NCBI GenBank assembly: GCA_902537815.1
Contig: CACBCS010000008.1
Location: 17,585 to 81,584, forward strand
Length of the DNA stretch: 64,000 nt
Reading direction: 5' to 3'
Origin: an uncultured Pseudohongiella sp.
Lineage (GTDB): Bacteria > Pseudomonadota > Gammaproteobacteria > Pseudomonadales > Pseudohongiellaceae
Part shown: piece after piece, positions 61,357 to 64,000 of the stretch
Layout of the letters: each line of letters opens with the position of its first letter
Position numbering within the stretch: position 1 is the stretch's first letter
Made by a program: the position numbers and the translations under genes
The notes under the pieces: generated by a model
Databases searched by the model: none
What the model saw: the letters and a program-made list of their open reading frames with translations, nothing else
What the model was told of the DNA's origin: nothing

Positions 61357-63420
61357 TTGAGATTCAGATGCAGATTCTTACAGCTGTGGATTAGTCTGAC
61401 GGTACTCTGTCCAATAACTGTTTGGTCACAGGATTCAGTGCTCGAGATAGAAGTTGTTGGCCGTAAAGTAAATCTGGTTGGAAACGCCATTAGTGCTTCT
61501 GAAGGCAGGGTCTCCTTTCGTGAAATCGAGCAACGCCCCCTACTTCGGGCTGGTGATGTACTAGAAACAGTGCCGGGACTAGTTGCAACTCAACACAGTG
61601 GCAGTGGTAAAGCTAATCAATTTTATTTGCGCGGATTTAACTTAGATCACGGGACAGACTTCGCCACCAATTTAGATGGTATGCCGATCAACATGCGCAG
61701 TCATGCTCATGGTCAAGGTTATACCGACCTTAATTTTATTATTCCTGAGATGATACAAGAAATCGTCTACCGCAAGGGTTCCTACTACCCAGATGCTGGT
61801 GATTTTTCTGGCGCTGGGTCTGCAAGCATTTACACTCACAGTAAAACAATTCCTAACCGTTTTCAGCTCGGGGCTGGAGGATTTGGCTTTGCAAGAGCAT
61901 TAGTAACTGGAAATACTGATGGTTTAGGAGGGAACTTAATATTTGGTTTTGAGCATCAGGCCTACGAGGGTCCTTGGGATTCTCTCGATGAAGACGTAGG
62001 CAAAACTAACATACAACTCAAACAGAGCTGGGAAAGAGAATCGGGTAGATTCATACTCTCGCTCATGGTCTATGAAAATAAGTGGAACTCCGCGGATCAG
62101 ATTCCACATCGAGCAGTAAGAACCGGCTTAATAGGAAAATTCGGTTCTATAGACCCCACATCGGGAGGTGAATCTTCCCGATACAGCTTGTCATTCGCTT
62201 TGGATTCAGATCTTGGCGCAGGTAATCTTTCGGCATCAATGTATGCCATAGATTATGATTTAACTTTGTTTCAAAATTTTAGCTATTTCAGTAATCCGTC
62301 AGGTGACCAAATCACTCAGCTAGATGATAGAAGAATATTTGGGGGAAAGGCTGTTTGGAGCTCTGAGCGGAATTGGGCCGGAAAATCAGTTGCTAATCGC
62401 TTTGGTGTCGACTTAAGAAGTGACGACATCGATCAAGTTGGGTTTGTAAACTCGATCAGTCGACGGTTTGCTTCATATGGACGGTTGGATGCAGTTCAGG
62501 AACAGAGTACCGGCGTCTATTGGCAGAATGAGATAAATTGGACAGAACGGCTCAGATCAATAGTTGGATTGCGGCACGATAGATTCGAATTCGATGTGAA
62601 AGCTTTAAAAGCAGCTAGACCATCAACACTTCCTGATAATTCTGGACGAGCTAATGACAGCATCACGACAGCGTCAGTAAGTTTAATTTATGCCTTAGAC
62701 AGCAACCACGAATTGTATGCCAGTCTTGGCAATGGCTTTCATAGCAACGATGCACGTGGTGTTTTAACTACTCGAGACTCGCTTTCAGGTATGCAGGCTG
62801 ACCCTGCTGACCCGCTTGTGCCTACTCTTGGTGCTGAGCTGGGATGGCGTATTTATTTTACTGATAAGTTAAATACTACCTTCGCTCTCTGGCAACTTGA
62901 TATAGATTCAGAGCTTTTGTTTGTAGGTGACTCAGGAAGCACTGAAGATACGGGGTTTGGGAGTGAGCGATATGGTTTTGAATTAACGACCTATTACCAA
63001 ATCAGTGATGCAGTAGGGCTGGATTTTGAATATGCATATACAGACTCGAATTTCTCTGAACCGGTTGACGGAAGTATAGAGATTCCCGGTGCGCTTGATG
63101 AGGTTGTAAGCGTAGGAATTAATTACCAGCCAAATGATATAGTCTTTGCCCATTTACGTCTTAGGCAATTCAGTGACTATCCAATTGCAGGCGAAGTGAG
63201 GGCTGAGGGAAGTAGTATGACCAATCTTCGCTTTGGCTTTGATATAAGTGAATCCATACAGATTTCACTTGATCTATTAAATATATTCGATTCTGATGAC
63301 CATGACATAGAGTACTTCTACGAATCTCAATTGCTGGGAGAACAGCAGCTTGTCGCTGACAATCATTATCATGTGTTCGAGCCCAGATCCGCTCGGTTTT
63401 CCCTCAATTATCGATTTTGA
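61357..63420 (+). CDS. TonB-dependent outer-membrane receptor
   Basis: A 687-residue receptor. The start appears to be TTG 61357, before a signal peptide (LQLWISLTVLCPITVWSQ). Residues about 27-150 form the plug: VLEIEVVGRKVN, DVLETVPGLVATQHSGSGKANQFYLRGFNLDHG, then MPINMRSHAHGQGYTDLNFIIPEM; the rest is the 22-strand barrel ending in NYRF, with the terminal phenylalanine. The MPINMRSHAHGQGYTDLNF block is typical of a common proteobacterial receptor group with unknown ligand. Its AT-rich codon use differs from the upstream genes and points to separate ancestry. Confidence 0.87.
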   Translation: MRFRCRFLQLWISLTVLCPITVWSQDSVLEIEVVGRKVNLVGNAISASEGRVSFREIEQRPLLRAGDVLETVPGLVATQHSGSGKANQFYLRGFNLDHGTDFATNLDGMPINMRSHAHGQGYTDLNFIIPEMIQEIVYRKGSYYPDAGDFSGAGSASIYTHSKTIPNRFQLGAGGFGFARALVTGNTDGLGGNLIFGFEHQAYEGPWDSLDEDVGKTNIQLKQSWERESGRFILSLMVYENKWNSADQIPHRAVRTGLIGKFGSIDPTSGGESSRYSLSFALDSDLGAGNLSASMYAIDYDLTLFQNFSYFSNPSGDQITQLDDRRIFGGKAVWSSERNWAGKSVANRFGVDLRSDDIDQVGFVNSISRRFASYGRLDAVQEQSTGVYWQNEINWTERLRSIVGLRHDRFEFDVKALKAARPSTLPDNSGRANDSITTASVSLIYALDSNHELYASLGNGFHSNDARGVLTTRDSLSGMQADPADPLVPTLGAELGWRIYFTDKLNTTFALWQLDIDSELLFVGDSGSTEDTGFGSERYGFELTTYYQISDAVGLDFEYAYTDSNFSEPVDGSIEIPGALDEVVSVGINYQPNDIVFAHLRLRQFSDYPIAGEVRAEGSSMTNLRFGFDISESIQISLDLLNIFDSDDHDIEYFYESQLLGEQQLVADNHYHVFEPRSARFSLNYRF

Positions 63421-63578
63421 TTCCAAGTAAAAACTGACCTAAAGCCGACATGCAAACCTAAAAAAGTGCTCGGAATAAATGGAAGGCAATGGAACACCAG
63501 TTTGCTGTATCAGTTGCTTGTGGTTTTGTCGAAATTCTTTGTCAGGCATTGAGAGCCGGCCGAAATGGGAGAGCGAAT

Positions 63579-64000
63579 ATGAATAAATTACGGATTGGAA
63601 TAATAGCGGTATTACTCTTGCTAATTTGTTCTATCGCGACGCTCCGTATTACAGGATTAGAGCCAGAGTATATGGACTACACCACTGAGGCTTACAACCA
63701 GCGAGGCCGAATGACATACCCTGGTCTTTGGCTTAAGGGAGAGCTTGTACGAAAGCCTGTCGGTAATTGGGATTGGGTTCAGGATGTTGAGCACCCTGTA
63801 AGAGGAAACACTATCATGCTTGAGACTAGAACTTGGTATGGTATTCCCTACTCTGTAACGATACTCCCGACGCCCAGAGGAGAAAATCTTTATATCGGTG
63901 GTAGCGCGCGAGGTGATCGCCTGAGCAGAACCTTCCCCAACTATAAGCAGTGGTGGGAAAATGTAGAGCGTGATCCCAGAGTGCGTCTCAAAATTGACGG
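63579..64000 (+). CDS. nitroreductase/deazaflavin-type PNPOx-like protein, 5' part
   Basis: Open from ATG 63579 (GGGAGA nearby) past the window end, about 140 residues visible. One N-terminal transmembrane helix (IGIIAVLLLLICSIATL) anchors it. Then come RGNTIMLETRTWYG, PYSVTILPTPRGENLYIGGSARG and YKQWWENVERDPRVRLKID. The GGSARG and W-x-N-V-x-R-D-P-x-V-x-L-K pattern resembles F420/FMN-dependent nitroreductase-like split barrels (DUF385 group). The reaction is unknown. It shares the AT-rich character of the receptor upstream. Confidence 0.6.
   Translation, partial: MNKLRIGIIAVLLLLICSIATLRITGLEPEYMDYTTEAYNQRGRMTYPGLWLKGELVRKPVGNWDWVQDVEHPVRGNTIMLETRTWYGIPYSVTILPTPRGENLYIGGSARGDRLSRTFPNYKQWWENVERDPRVRLKID

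Noticed and set aside
1..64000. CRISPR arrays, tRNA or rRNA genes, insertion sequences
   Set aside because: No spaced identical repeats, cloverleaf-like stretches, rRNA cores or transposase motifs were recognised by reading; a tool search could still find a tRNA.

Overview
The window looks like a chromosomal segment of a heterotrophic, probably marine gammaproteobacterium. The evidence is gene content: an Entner-Doudoroff operon in proteobacterial order, TonB-dependent receptors, a good Fur-box match, an OxyR-type operator, Tat and Sec signals, lipoprotein signals, and many secreted enzyme families (quinoproteins, amidohydrolases, DUF6152, NIPSNAP) common in oligotrophic marine lineages. No rRNA, tRNA, CRISPR array, transposase or phage gene was seen. 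Most of the window is GC-rich; about 23.1-25.5 kb and 61.0-64.0 kb are visibly AT-rich with different codon choice and may have been acquired. The organism assignment is inference.

Layout. 0-2.2 kb: end of a POT peptide transporter overlapping a class III aminotransferase. 2.3-7.0 kb (minus): two amino-acid/amine permeases flanking an exported metallo-beta-lactamase-fold hydrolase and an exported protein of unknown function. 7.2-16.4 kb: two lipoprotein amidohydrolases, a second class III aminotransferase, a secreted NHL propeller, an FMN split-barrel protein, an ABM monooxygenase, an exported methyltransferase-fold protein and a NIPSNAP protein. 16.4-20.9 kb: a type IV pilin remnant, then a membrane-bound and a soluble quinoprotein in divergent orientation. 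21-22.2 kb: a crotonase lacking both canonical catalytic glutamates, and a lipoprotein. 22.2-25.5 kb: an OxyR-like regulator (minus) divergent from an iota-class carbonic-anhydrase-like protein and a SulP anion transporter. 25.5-32 kb: a flavinylated FMN-domain protein, small membrane and secreted proteins, a DMT exporter, DUF6152 and TPR proteins. 32-36.7 kb: an aquaglyceroporin, a Tat-exported 2-hydroxyacid oxidase, an amidohydrolase and a lectin-like protein. 36.8-44.3 kb: a nitroreductase, a decayed TonB receptor and the zwf-pgl-edd-eda-glk operon. 44.4-49.7 kb: a His-rich protein, an outer-membrane-like protein, TlpA, a sialidase-fold protein and a D-amino-acid dehydrogenase. 49.7-61 kb: a third quinoprotein, an orphan solute-binding protein, an MFS carrier, an LD-carboxypeptidase, an esterase, a Fur-boxed PepSY membrane protein, a linalool dehydratase/isomerase-like protein and a DpaL-like PLP enzyme. 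61-64 kb: a TonB receptor and a partial deazaflavin/FMN-type reductase.

How the genes fit together. The recurring theme is uptake and degradation of peptides, amino acids and amines (POT and APC carriers, two class III aminotransferases, D-amino-acid dehydrogenase, DpaL-like lyase, LD-carboxypeptidase, three amidohydrolases), combined with periplasmic oxidation of alcohols, sugars or hydroxyacids by PQQ and FMN enzymes and glucose catabolism by the Entner-Doudoroff route. The most unusual unit is at 22.2-25.5 kb: a candidate inorganic-carbon module (iota-CA-like plus SulP) beside a perfect OxyR-type half-site and an OxyR homologue in which the peroxide-sensing cysteine is leucine while its resolving partner is kept.
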